Below are positions 8,851 through 16,219 of a DNA stretch of 64,000 nucleotides, piece after piece. Source of the DNA: Marinobacter zhanjiangensis (GTDB lineage: Bacteria; Pseudomonadota; Gammaproteobacteria; Pseudomonadales; Oleiphilaceae). The stretch spans positions 248,001-312,000 of the forward strand of contig NZ_BMXV01000004.1 of NCBI RefSeq assembly GCF_014651935.1. Direction: 5' to 3'. The stretch's first letter is position 1; each line of letters opens with the position of its first letter. Position numbers and translations under genes: made by a program. Under the pieces are notes generated by a model. It saw only the letters and a program-made list of their open reading frames with translations. It did no database searches and was not told the origin of the DNA.

Positions 8851-9319
8851 TACCAATATCTGGATTGATCTGCACCGCAGTGGCCTGCTCGAAACGGTGT
8901 TCGAGCTCCCGCATGAGTTTGTGACTACCGACTTTGTGTGGCGGGAACTGCGAAAACCGCCTGTCCAGCAACTAACGGAGCTGGGGCTGACCATTGAAAC
9001 TATCGACGGCGAGCAGATGGGGACGCTGTTTCAACTGCGGCAGACCCTTAATAATTCCTCCCTGGCTGACGTGTCCTGTTATTTCGTGGCCAGAGAGACG
9101 GGGTGGACGCTGCTAACCAACGATGGGGCACTGCGAAAGTCCGGTCGCCACGCCGAACTGGATGTGCGCGGCATACTCTGGATACTCGATGAACTCGAGC
9201 GATGTGAAATTTGCTCAGCAACCCGGTTGACCGAAGCTCTGGAAGCAATGCTGAAAGCAGGTGCTCGGCTGCCACGTGGTGAATGCCAGCGGCGTTTGAG
9301 CCATTGGCGGCAGGTGTAA
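8825..9319 (+). CDS. PIN-domain protein, putative toxin ribonuclease
   Basis: 164 residues. The N-terminus reads VLVSDTNIWIDL, with the first catalytic Asp (D9) of the PIN fold. SLADVSCYFVARETGWTLLTNDGALRK holds the later acidic residues and the typical LLTND strand. PIN domains are metal-dependent RNases, often toxins. It starts inside the 3' end of the XRE-ImmA gene (26-base overlap), which supports a regulator/toxin pair. A copy of the module-border motif begins 24 bases after the stop. Which protein neutralises which is not known from sequence. Confidence 0.85.
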   Translation: MPAKVLVSDTNIWIDLHRSGLLETVFELPHEFVTTDFVWRELRKPPVQQLTELGLTIETIDGEQMGTLFQLRQTLNNSSLADVSCYFVARETGWTLLTNDGALRKSGRHAELDVRGILWILDELERCEICSATRLTEALEAMLKAGARLPRGECQRRLSHWRQV

Positions 9320-9342
9320 GGGGGCCATTTATGCCGTCCAAA

Positions 9343-9383
9343 GAAATAAATCTGTCCCCGTTTCCCTTGTCCCCGTTTCCCGG
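9343..9383 (+). repeat. Module-border motif, copy A
   Basis: GAAATAAATCTGTCCCCGTTTCCC is followed at once by a second partial copy TTGTCCCCGTTTCCC. It lies between the PIN gene and the hydrolase gene. Four more degenerate copies lie at 10353, 10487, 11715 and 13150, all in the same orientation. Confidence 0.7.
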
Positions 9384-9392
9384 TGGTAAACA

Positions 9393-10358
9393 ATGAATAT
9401 GACACCGACCCATTCCACCAGCTACACGACCGCCGAGCACTGGAGGCGCTACCTGCCGTTCCTGCCTGCCTGGTTGCGCCTGTCTGACGATAACCTCCCC
9501 GCTGAGGATTGGTGGCCCTGGCGCGGTGCCGATATCCACCTGGACCGCTACCCCGTTGAGCGTGCGCCCTTGTCGGTGATCATCCTGCATGGTGCTGGCG
9601 GATACGGTCGTTTGCTTGTGCCCTATGCCCGGATGCTCCAGGGCCAGGGATACGAAGTTATAGCACCGGATCTGCCCGGGTATGGCCTTAGCCGGACTCC
9701 CCGCGAACTCATCAGCCATGATCGCTGGGTCGACTGTGTGGTGGACCTGGTACAGGCGGAGAGGGCCAGGTCCAACCGGCCGGTGGTTTTGTTTGGTTGC
9801 AGCCTGGGCGGCTACCTGGCGTATTCGGCGGCGGCGAAGAGCGGAGCTGTCACGGGGGTTATTGCGACCACCCTGGCCGACCCGAGGCTCCCGATTGTCC
9901 AGCGCCAGTTTGCGCGGTTCTCCTGGCTTGGCTCACTGGCGCCACACACCCTGCCGTTGATGGACACTCTGTGCGGATCTTTGCGGGTGCCCATCCGCTG
10001 CGTCTCCAGAATGTCAGCCATTGCCAACGACCCGAAGCTGGTCGAGGTTTTTTTGTCGGACCCCTATGGCGGTGGCAACCTCGTACCAGTGCACTTCATG
10101 CGGTCGCTGTTCGAGGCCACCCCGGATATCGAGCCCGACCAGTTTCATCTGTGCCCGGTCCTCCTGGCGCACCCGGCCGCTGACCGATGGACAACCGTAG
10201 AAGCCAGCCTGCCGTTGTTTGACCGGATCAAGGGTGAGAAGCGCCTGGTGATGCTTGAGAGCTGTGGGCACTTTCCGGTTGAGGAGCCGGGTGTCAGCCA
10301 ACTGCTGGAAGCCGTTTGTGAGTTTCTGGAGGGGCTTTGTGTTACTGCAGGGGAATAG
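9393..10358 (+). CDS. Alpha/beta hydrolase
   Basis: 321 residues. HGAGGYG is the oxyanion-hole region. GCSLGGY is the nucleophile elbow with the catalytic Ser (about residue 138). The Asp in HPAADRW and the His in ESCGHFPVEEPG complete the triad. Cytoplasmic, no signal peptide. The substrate cannot be told; an esterase or C-C bond hydrolase is typical of the fold. The stop codon TAG lies inside border motif copy B (GGGGAATAG), so the last residues may be defined by that element. A 108-base internal piece is duplicated at 6413-6520. Confidence 0.88.
   Translation: MNMTPTHSTSYTTAEHWRRYLPFLPAWLRLSDDNLPAEDWWPWRGADIHLDRYPVERAPLSVIILHGAGGYGRLLVPYARMLQGQGYEVIAPDLPGYGLSRTPRELISHDRWVDCVVDLVQAERARSNRPVVLFGCSLGGYLAYSAAAKSGAVTGVIATTLADPRLPIVQRQFARFSWLGSLAPHTLPLMDTLCGSLRVPIRCVSRMSAIANDPKLVEVFLSDPYGGGNLVPVHFMRSLFEATPDIEPDQFHLCPVLLAHPAADRWTTVEASLPLFDRIKGEKRLVMLESCGHFPVEEPGVSQLLEAVCEFLEGLCVTAGE
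9532..9639 (+). repeat. Parent copy of the duplicated hydrolase segment
   Basis: This segment inside the hydrolase gene is repeated at 6413-6520 in direct orientation, about 3.1 kb apart. The channel gene and the XRE-ImmA/PIN pair lie between the two copies. Confidence 0.8.
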
Positions 10359-10377
10359 ATCTATCCCGGTTTTTTCC
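10353..10377 (+). repeat. Module-border motif, copy B
   Basis: GAATAGATCTATCCCGGTTTTTTCC overlaps the stop codon of the hydrolase gene. Confidence 0.6.
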
Positions 10378-10512
10378 ATGTCCGGCTTCTTCGCAGGAAC
10401 GACGAGAAGTCATTGACTGGCCAGTCTTTTCTGCCTAGTTTGTGAAGACAACTTTAGAAAGGCACGCAGAGAGAAGCGATGGTCACTTATTCTGATCTGT
10501 CCCAGTTTCTTC
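10359..10512. other. Non-coding spacer between border motif copies B and C
   Basis: No gene recognised. It contains a perfect 12-base palindrome GACTGGCCAGTC (10415-10426) followed by TTTTCT, a possible short terminator. Confidence 0.4.
10487..10512 (+). repeat. Module-border motif, copy C
   Basis: TTATTCTGATCTGTCCCAGTTTCTTC lies exactly where the hsdS-like remnant begins. Confidence 0.55.
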
Positions 10513-10628
10513 AAAAGCTCTCCGCTCTGGCCGACTCAAACAATTCCTGCTGCAAAGGCCTTTTCCGGCGAGTTGACCGCCGACAAGGCCGCTATCGACC
10601 CAGCCGATGAGGAAGAAAGTGTCGCATG
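10513..10628 (+). pseudogene. 3' remnant of a type I restriction specificity gene (hsdS)
   Basis: The frame ending at the TGA at 10626-10628 reads ...PAAKAFSGELTADKAAIDPA. This matches the usual HsdS C-terminus (LAKAFSGELTADW-like, family knowledge). Nothing like the recognition domains remains upstream: the frame enters border motif copy C. The stop overlaps the ATG of the RhuM-Fic gene (ATGA), the coupling seen in intact type I loci. Confidence 0.6.
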
Positions 10629-11630
10629 ACTAAGGAAAGTCAAAACCCCATTATCATCTATGAAGATGCCGAACAGGCCGTCGAAGTGCGGCTGGACGCG
10701 GCCCAGGAGACCGTCTGGCTCACCCAGCGGCAGATGGCCGAGCTGTTTGGCAAAGACGTTCGCACCGTCAACGAGCATATCCAGAACGTTTATTCCGAGC
10801 GTGAACTGGCGCGTGAAGCAACTATCCGGGATTTCCGGATAGTTCGGCAGGAAGGCAGCCGACAGGTGACCAGGGCTATCGATCACTACAATCTGGACGT
10901 GATCATCTCGGTCGGCTACCGGGTGAAATCCCATCAGGGCACTCGCTTCCGTCAGTGGGCCACTCGCACCTTGCGCGAGCACCTGACCCGGGGCTGGACC
11001 CTGAACCACCAGCGCTTTGAGGAAAATGCCCGGGAACTGGAAGCCGCCCTGTCGCTGGTACGCAAGGCCGCCCGCAGCCCAGCCCTGGACACAGACAGTG
11101 GTCGCGGATTGGTGGACATCATCAGCCGATACGCTCAGACCTTTCTGTTATTGCAGCGCTACGATGAGGGCCTGCTAACCGACCCGCAGGCCCAGCCTGG
11201 CGGCGCCCTCCCTTCGCCGACCGAGGCACGAACCGCCCTGGATGGCCTGAAAACCGAGTTGATGGCCCGGGGCGAGGCCACCGAACTGTTCGCCCGCGAC
11301 CGGGGCGATGGTCTGGCCTCGCTGCTGGGTAATCTGGACCAGAGTGTGTTTGGCGAACCCGCCTACCCCAGTGTGGAGGCCAAGGCCGCACATTTGCTGT
11401 ACTTTGTGGTCAAGAACCATCCGTTCTCCGATGGCAACAAACGCAGCGCTGCCTTCCTGTTCGTGGACTTTCTCCATCGTAACGGGCGCCTGCTGAACGC
11501 CCGGGGGGAGCCGGTGGTAAACGATGTCGGCCTGGCGGCACTGACGCTTTTGGTCGCTGAATCCGAACCGGCCAATAAAGAGACCATGGTCCGACTCATC
11601 ATGAACATGTTGGCAAAGGAAGACCTGTGA
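10626..11630 (+). CDS. RhuM-type protein with C-terminal Fic domain
   Basis: 334 residues. Residues 20-120 form the RhuM region (VWLTQRQMAELFGKDVRTVN, then INxxGYRVKS-like text). The C-terminal third is a Fic/DOC domain with the active-site motif HPFSDGNKR (about residue 264). Fic proteins usually transfer AMP or other phosphate groups to target proteins. Genes of this type are commonly embedded between hsdS and hsdR of type I restriction loci. Here that context is fossil: an hsdS stump precedes it with an ATGA overlap, and an hsdR stump follows with a GTGA overlap. The gene itself looks intact. Whether it acts as a toxin or a restriction accessory is unknown. Confidence 0.9.
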   Translation: MTKESQNPIIIYEDAEQAVEVRLDAAQETVWLTQRQMAELFGKDVRTVNEHIQNVYSERELAREATIRDFRIVRQEGSRQVTRAIDHYNLDVIISVGYRVKSHQGTRFRQWATRTLREHLTRGWTLNHQRFEENARELEAALSLVRKAARSPALDTDSGRGLVDIISRYAQTFLLLQRYDEGLLTDPQAQPGGALPSPTEARTALDGLKTELMARGEATELFARDRGDGLASLLGNLDQSVFGEPAYPSVEAKAAHLLYFVVKNHPFSDGNKRSAAFLFVDFLHRNGRLLNARGEPVVNDVGLAALTLLVAESEPANKETMVRLIMNMLAKEDL

Positions 11631-11713
11631 ACGACGCCGAGACCCGTGCCGAGCTGACCGACCCCGCCCTGAAGGCGTCAGGCTTGGGTGTTGTCGACGC
11701 CAGCCGGGTGTGA
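11627..11713 (+). pseudogene. 5' remnant of a type I restriction endonuclease gene (hsdR)
   Basis: The GTG at 11627 overlaps the RhuM-Fic stop. It opens a 28-residue frame containing NDAETRAELTDPALKASGLG, which matches the start of HsdR proteins (NEAETRAEHIDPALKAAGWG-like). It stops at 11711-11713, directly before border motif copy D. The rest of hsdR is absent. Confidence 0.75.
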
Positions 11714-12088
11714 CAGAAAATAGATCTGTCTCGGTTTCTGGTCCTTGGCAAAGGCCCGATTGCCATCCCGCAGCATCTCGCTTTCTTCTCGCGCCTTGCG
11801 GCAGGCCTGCAGCGCCTTCAGAGCATCGACTTTCAGTGGGAGTTCAAGCGCCCACTCAATGTCTGATCGGTTGAACCCGATATCCGACAGTATCAGGTCC
11901 TCCTCCCTCAGCAACGGCACAAACAGGCGCCGAAAGTGGTGCCTGCGCCGGAAGATCCTCAGCCAGAACGCAGCTTTCTCCAGAAAGGCCAGTGGCGGTG
12001 TTGCCGGCATATAGAAATCAAGCTCAGGTGGCTTCGCGGGTGAATCCGGGCTCAATTGCGGACGCTGAAACTCAGGTTGGTTGCACAT
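11678..12088 (-). CDS. DUF1127-like protein with an altered C-terminus
   Basis: 136 residues from the ATG at 12088, with AAGGAGAG upstream. The middle, FRRRHHFRRLFVPLL then DLILSDIGFNRSDIEWALEL, is the DUF1127 pattern of a basic patch followed by an L.DIG..R.D.. helix. Such small proteins are often RNA-binding or phosphate-, nitrogen- or stress-related regulators (family knowledge). The final 20 or so residues (DQKPRQIYFLSHPAG...) are translated across border motif copy D and antisense to the hsdR stump. The natural end was therefore probably replaced. It is divergent from the LysR gene, with 136 bases between. Confidence 0.65.
   Translation of the reverse strand: MCNQPEFQRPQLSPDSPAKPPELDFYMPATPPLAFLEKAAFWLRIFRRRHHFRRLFVPLLREEDLILSDIGFNRSDIEWALELPLKVDALKALQACRKAREESEMLRDGNRAFAKDQKPRQIYFLSHPAGVDNTQA
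11715..11744 (+). repeat. Module-border motif, copy D
   Basis: AGAAAATAGATCTGTCTCGG followed by TTTCTGG. It sits at the junction of two truncated genes: the hsdR stump on the left and the 3' end of the DUF1127 gene on the right. Confidence 0.65.
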
Positions 12089-12224
12089 TTGAAGCTCTCC
12101 TTACCCGTTATGGAAGAAGCCCGGCGGGTCTGCCGGGTACGCTTCTCAAGCATGCAATTCCACCTTTGATCAAACAAACGAAAAGATTTAACATCTGGGT
12201 TAAGAAAAATTGAAAGGTAAGGTT

Positions 12225-13115
12225 ATGGACCGTCCAAATCCGGTGATCAGTCGTGAAGCCCTTCCCCTGCTGGATACCGATGTCCTGAGAAGCTTCGTGG
12301 CGATTGCCGAAAGCGGAAGTTTCACGAGGGCTGCCAAGCAGGTTTTCCGTACGCCCTCGGCACTGAGCATGCAGATCAAACGGCTTGAGGAAATCCTGGG
12401 GCATGTCCTGTTCGTGCGGGAGGCCCGCCACGTGCGGCTGACGCCAGAAGGGGAAGTGTTGCTCGGCTATGGCAGGCGACTGCTGCGGTTGAACGAGGAG
12501 GCGATACAGCAGTTTCTCACGCCAACCCTGGAAGGCCGGGTCAGTTTTGGGACCTCGGATGATGTGGGTAGCCGTATCCTGCCGGGGGTACTTGCGCAGT
12601 TTGCGCGGTCCTGGCCGGCGGTGCAGGTGGACGTGATGGTGGGCTCAAGCCAGCAGAACCTGGCCCGCCTGGATGCCGGGGACCTGGATATGGTGCTGAT
12701 CACCATCGGTAACGAGGGCCAGCAGTGGCGGGGGGAAGTCGTACATACGGAACCCCTGGTGTGGGCAGGGCGAGAAGGCGGCATCGCCGCCAATCGTTCA
12801 CCCCTGCCTGTGTCCCTGGCCAACCATGGTTGTGCCTGGCGCCGCATGGCCCTGAATGCACTGGACGAAGCCCATATGTCCTATCGCGTTGCCTACACCT
12901 GCGACAACTGTTTCGGCCAGGAAGCGGCCATGCTGGCGGACCTGGCGGTAGCACCTTTCCCGGTCAGCCTCGTGCGGCCACCCTTGCGGAAACTGGACCG
13001 GGAAGGCCTGCCGCCGCTCGGGGACTACCAGATCGCCCTGGTGCGCAGTGGTAGCAGTCCGGTGCATGATGCCTTGGCCGGTCATGTGAAGGAGGCGTTT
13101 GCTGATTTGAGGTGA
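12225..13115 (+). CDS. LysR-family transcriptional regulator
   Basis: 296 residues from the ATG at 12225; a TTG 15 bases upstream is in frame but less likely. N-terminal winged helix-turn-helix at about 15-75 (SFTRAAKQVFRTPSALSMQIKRLEE), then the LysR substrate-binding domain to the end (GRVSFGTSDDVGSRILPGVL...). DNA-binding regulator responding to a small effector. It is divergent from the DUF1127 gene, which could be its target. The rest of its neighbourhood is relics and unrelated genes, so the effector cannot be guessed. Confidence 0.9.
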   Translation: MDRPNPVISREALPLLDTDVLRSFVAIAESGSFTRAAKQVFRTPSALSMQIKRLEEILGHVLFVREARHVRLTPEGEVLLGYGRRLLRLNEEAIQQFLTPTLEGRVSFGTSDDVGSRILPGVLAQFARSWPAVQVDVMVGSSQQNLARLDAGDLDMVLITIGNEGQQWRGEVVHTEPLVWAGREGGIAANRSPLPVSLANHGCAWRRMALNALDEAHMSYRVAYTCDNCFGQEAAMLADLAVAPFPVSLVRPPLRKLDREGLPPLGDYQIALVRSGSSPVHDALAGHVKEAFADLR

Positions 13116-13149
13116 GGGATGCCAGTGTCCTGCAGAGTGGCGATCCCCC

Positions 13150-13178
13150 AAATATAATAAAACTGTCCCTGTTACCTT
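13150..13178 (+). repeat. Module-border motif, copy E
   Basis: AATATAATAAAACTGTCCCT then GTTACCTT, between the LysR gene and the toxin/immunity pair. It is the most diverged copy. Confidence 0.45.
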
Positions 13179-13252
13179 GAGGTTTCCTCAGAGTACCGGG
13201 TCAGGTTGATCTAAGCCCGATTTCACGGTGCCCCAGGAAGTGCGTTAGCTGA

Positions 13253-13834
13253 TTACTGATCCATAGTCTGCTTATTCAACGCACTTAAGTACTGTGAGGC
13301 CAACTCGAACCCCTCATCACCGAAGTGTTCGTGGAGTATATACCGGAGTTTGGGATCCTCACAGTGATCCGGATTCCGAACCCATACGTCGTTAAACAAC
13401 GCCTTGCGGATATTGAGTACGCGGTTTTCACACTCGGTGAAGCCTGCTTCCCGGAATCGGTGTTCCCAAACGGGATTGATGAACCAATTGCCAGCTACGA
13501 TTAGAAAAATCCCCAGGAACATAATGCCTACCAGAGCGTTCTGGATTTTTAAAACAATGCGTGGGAGCTCGCATTTCAATATGTCTTTGAACAGAAGGTG
13601 GATGTTTAGGATAAGCAGTATCGGTAGGAGCCCTACCCACATGAAATACAAAGAGTTCATCTGAGTACTGAAAACAATAAGTTCGTTTTGCTCTTGGATC
13701 TGAGTTTGCCAGTATTCGATTTCTCTCTTGTAGGTGAAGTGGGTTAGTGCACCTACTCCTAAGATCATGCCATTCGTAATAAGGCCGAGCATCATACGAT
13801 TTTTTGGGACAGGCCATTCATTATTGCTGGGCAT
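13253..13834 (-). CDS. Small membrane protein, candidate immunity protein
   Basis: 193 residues from the ATG at 13834 (AGGTAA upstream). No family recognised. Three hydrophobic segments are clear at about 14-33, 61-82 and 97-120. The last 70 residues are soluble and charged. It begins 4 bases after the stop of the upstream gene, whose product has a colicin-like hydrophobic hairpin. Immunity proteins to pore-forming colicins are inner-membrane proteins of similar size with three or four helices. The pairing and order (toxin first, immunity second) fit that model. Base composition is visibly AT-richer than the flanks, suggesting transfer. The immunity role is inference. Confidence 0.6.
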   Translation of the reverse strand: MPSNNEWPVPKNRMMLGLITNGMILGVGALTHFTYKREIEYWQTQIQEQNELIVFSTQMNSLYFMWVGLLPILLILNIHLLFKDILKCELPRIVLKIQNALVGIMFLGIFLIVAGNWFINPVWEHRFREAGFTECENRVLNIRKALFNDVWVRNPDHCEDPKLRYILHEHFGDEGFELASQYLSALNKQTMDQ

Positions 13835-13838
13835 GGAT

Positions 13839-14819
13839 TTACCTGATATTAAAAGGAGAAAAACTTCTGAGGAAGTCGTCAACTCGCTGTTTTACGAGAT
13901 TTACAGTTCCCTCCACAACGACTTCGCTAGCGGATTTCATAGTGCAGTAGGCTGCATCCTCCGCTCTCTGAACTTGATAGTCGAAATAGGCTTTCGGATT
14001 GCCCAGTATTGATATTGAACGATGGAAAATGGCGCTGGCGTCTTCAGCAAACTTCCTGACGTCACTTGGTGTAATGTTCATCAGCACGTAGCCGACGCCC
14101 AGGGCAATGACAAAGCCTGCAGCACTAGCTATGACTGCCATGCCTGTAGCTGCAGCTAGTCCTGCACCCACGAGGTAGCCTGCAACAGCCGCGATACAGG
14201 TTTTCACAACATCTTCAGAAACATTTGTCAGGAAATCCTTCCAGCCAAATTCTTCATCAAATATCCAGGCCAGACCGTTCACGCCGACTGAGATAATCAG
14301 GGTGACGTACACACCGCCCTTGGCCGTCTGCTTCAGGCCATCGGGGCCAATCCCCATCTTTACAATCGTTGGGTTTGTTAGTCCGTAGCGAGTGCCTTTG
14401 ACGATTGATCGGAGACGGTGGTTACCCTTGAACGCAATGTATTTCTTCCCGTTATGTGGACGGATCTTATACTGCCCCAACAGGTTACCTGAGCGCTGCA
14501 TATCCCGCCCGAGGGAGGTGAGAACCTTGGCGTCAATGGAACCCGCCACAACGGTGGCACCATAATCATCCACCAGTTGGAAAGAATCTTTCATCAGGGT
14601 CAGCGCGGTTTCGCCAACAAGCTCCTTAAACTTTTCCTCGATCTGACTATCCGTGCGACCCTGATTCTTCTGGTCCTGAATCCAGACGGCGACCAGGTCG
14701 TCCCTCTTGAGGACATAGACGTCGGCCTGGTTTTTATTCCACTGTTCCGTAAGCTGGGACTGAAGGGCGAGCTGGTGGGAAGCCAACCGAGAGCGGTCAG
14801 CCATACACTGTGAGAACAT
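13839..14819 (-). CDS. Candidate membrane-acting toxin/effector with hydrophobic hairpin
   Basis: 326 residues from the ATG at 14819, with AAGGAA 8 bases upstream; a TTG at 14849 is the longer alternative. No signal peptide. The N-terminal 110 residues are helical and polar. A basic motif follows (KKYIAFKGNHRLRSIVKGTR, about 125-144), the type of text I associate with membrane-acting polymorphic toxin domains. Then come hydrophobic stretches at about 170-187 and 204-248, rich in Ala and Gly, like the buried hairpin of pore-forming colicins. It is followed after 4 bases by a three-helix membrane protein. I read this as a toxin/immunity pair, perhaps a bacteriocin or type VI effector. No secretion genes are nearby. 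Confidence 0.6.
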   Translation of the reverse strand: MFSQCMADRSRLASHQLALQSQLTEQWNKNQADVYVLKRDDLVAVWIQDQKNQGRTDSQIEEKFKELVGETALTLMKDSFQLVDDYGATVVAGSIDAKVLTSLGRDMQRSGNLLGQYKIRPHNGKKYIAFKGNHRLRSIVKGTRYGLTNPTIVKMGIGPDGLKQTAKGGVYVTLIISVGVNGLAWIFDEEFGWKDFLTNVSEDVVKTCIAAVAGYLVGAGLAAATGMAVIASAAGFVIALGVGYVLMNITPSDVRKFAEDASAIFHRSISILGNPKAYFDYQVQRAEDAAYCTMKSASEVVVEGTVNLVKQRVDDFLRSFSPFNIR

Positions 14820-15022
14820 AGCCAGTTCCTTTTGCCATGGGCTGATCAAATCCTTTCGAACTTGGAAATCGTACCTGACGGCTTACGCTGCGACAACGGC
14901 TGACGACAGCTGTTTCTCTCGCTTGTGGCTTATGTCACCCGGGCAGGCAAGAATGAGCCCGTCGCGAGTGCAACAGGCTTGCGGCGGGAAACGCAGCAAC
15001 TCACCCGCCTGGCTCTCTCAAC

Positions 15023-16216
15023 TCAGTGCGCATTCAACCACTGCCCTAACTGAGTCCTTTCCTCCTCAGTCATCCCCTTACTATTCCCCAACGGCATATA
15101 ATGCGTATCCACCGCCGCCTGCCTCACCGTGCCGCTATGGCTTGCCAGCAGCGACAGATCATCCAACCGTATACCCGCCGGTGCCGACTGAAAGCCCGGA
15201 TGTGATGGGGATTCGGCATGGCAGGCCACGCAGTGGGTTTCCACAATCTCGGTGACGATCTCGTCGCTGACGGCGGCGCTATCCGTGCTGGCGGATGTAC
15301 TTGGCGTGGGGGCAATCACCCAGATCAGCACCACGGTCATGGCGGCCGAGGCCACGAGGATCGATGGCCGGTTGATATCCCGGTGCCGCAGGTTGAAGTA
15401 GTGCCGTGCGAAGGCGGTGATGAATCCAATAGCCGCCAGTATGGCCCAGCCGTGGGGGTGGCCGTAGAGCATCGGGTAGTGGTTGCTGATCATGATGAAG
15501 ATGACCGGTAGGGTCAGATAGTTGTTGTGGGTGGAGCGCAGTTTGGCGAGGGCGGCCAGTTTGGCGACCCGCTCGTCTGGCTCCCTGCCTTCGTTGACCG
15601 CGTTCACCAGTGCCCGCTGGGACGGGATGATGCCCAGGAAGACGTTGGCCACCATGATGGTGCCGATCACCGCGCCCACGTGAATGTAGGCGCCGCGGCC
15701 CGAGAACACCTGGAACAGGCCCCAGTCCACCAGCAGCAGGATGGCGAACAGCACCAGGCCGAAGGCCTTGCCGTTGTTTGCCAGGGGGCTGCGGATCAGG
15801 CCTTCGTAGACCACCATGACGGCCGCCAGGGTACCCAGGCCGATGGCCACGCCCGCGCCGACGCTGATATCCGCCCTGGACGGATCAATCAGGTAGCCGG
15901 GGGAGCCCAGGTAGTAGACCAGGAACAGTAGCGCCATGCCGCTGAGCCAGGTGCTGTAGGCCTCCCACTTGAACCAGTGCAGCTCCCGGGGCATTTCCCT
16001 GGGGCCCAGCTGGTACTTGGCCACTTCGTAGATGCCGCCGCCGTGGATGGCCCACAGGTCGCCCTTGATGCCTTCCTGCTTTTTCCACTCCGGCGGTTCC
16101 CGCAGGTGGTTGTCCAGCCAGACGAAGTAGAACGACGCGCCGATCCAGGCGACGCCGGCAATCACATGAAACCAGCGGACCATCAGGCCAAGCCATTCGC
16201 CGAGGTATGCTTCCAT
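15023..16216 (-). CDS. puuD: Membrane urate oxidase (PuuD/COG3748) with C-terminal cytochrome c domain
   Basis: 397 residues from the ATG at 16216 (AAGGAG nine bases upstream). Oxidises urate to 5-hydroxyisourate and passes electrons to the respiratory chain. About eight membrane helices fill residues 1-290, starting MVRWFHVIAGVAWIGASFYFVW. A c-type haem site CVACH lies at about residue 330, with a Met-containing loop later (HYMPLG). Last gene of the seven-gene xdh operon, 3 bases after the guaD stop. The operon holds no soluble uricase or FAD urate hydroxylase, so this enzyme fills the urate-oxidation step between XdhAB and HiuH. Confidence 0.93.
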   Translation of the reverse strand: MEAYLGEWLGLMVRWFHVIAGVAWIGASFYFVWLDNHLREPPEWKKQEGIKGDLWAIHGGGIYEVAKYQLGPREMPRELHWFKWEAYSTWLSGMALLFLVYYLGSPGYLIDPSRADISVGAGVAIGLGTLAAVMVVYEGLIRSPLANNGKAFGLVLFAILLLVDWGLFQVFSGRGAYIHVGAVIGTIMVANVFLGIIPSQRALVNAVNEGREPDERVAKLAALAKLRSTHNNYLTLPVIFIMISNHYPMLYGHPHGWAILAAIGFITAFARHYFNLRHRDINRPSILVASAAMTVVLIWVIAPTPSTSASTDSAAVSDEIVTEIVETHCVACHAESPSHPGFQSAPAGIRLDDLSLLASHSGTVRQAAVDTHYMPLGNSKGMTEEERTQLGQWLNAH

Positions 16217-16219
16217 CAA

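Noticed and set aside
9343..13178. Integron attC array as the source of the border motifs
   Set aside because: The motif lacks the paired inverted R and L boxes of attC sites, and no integrase is present in the window.
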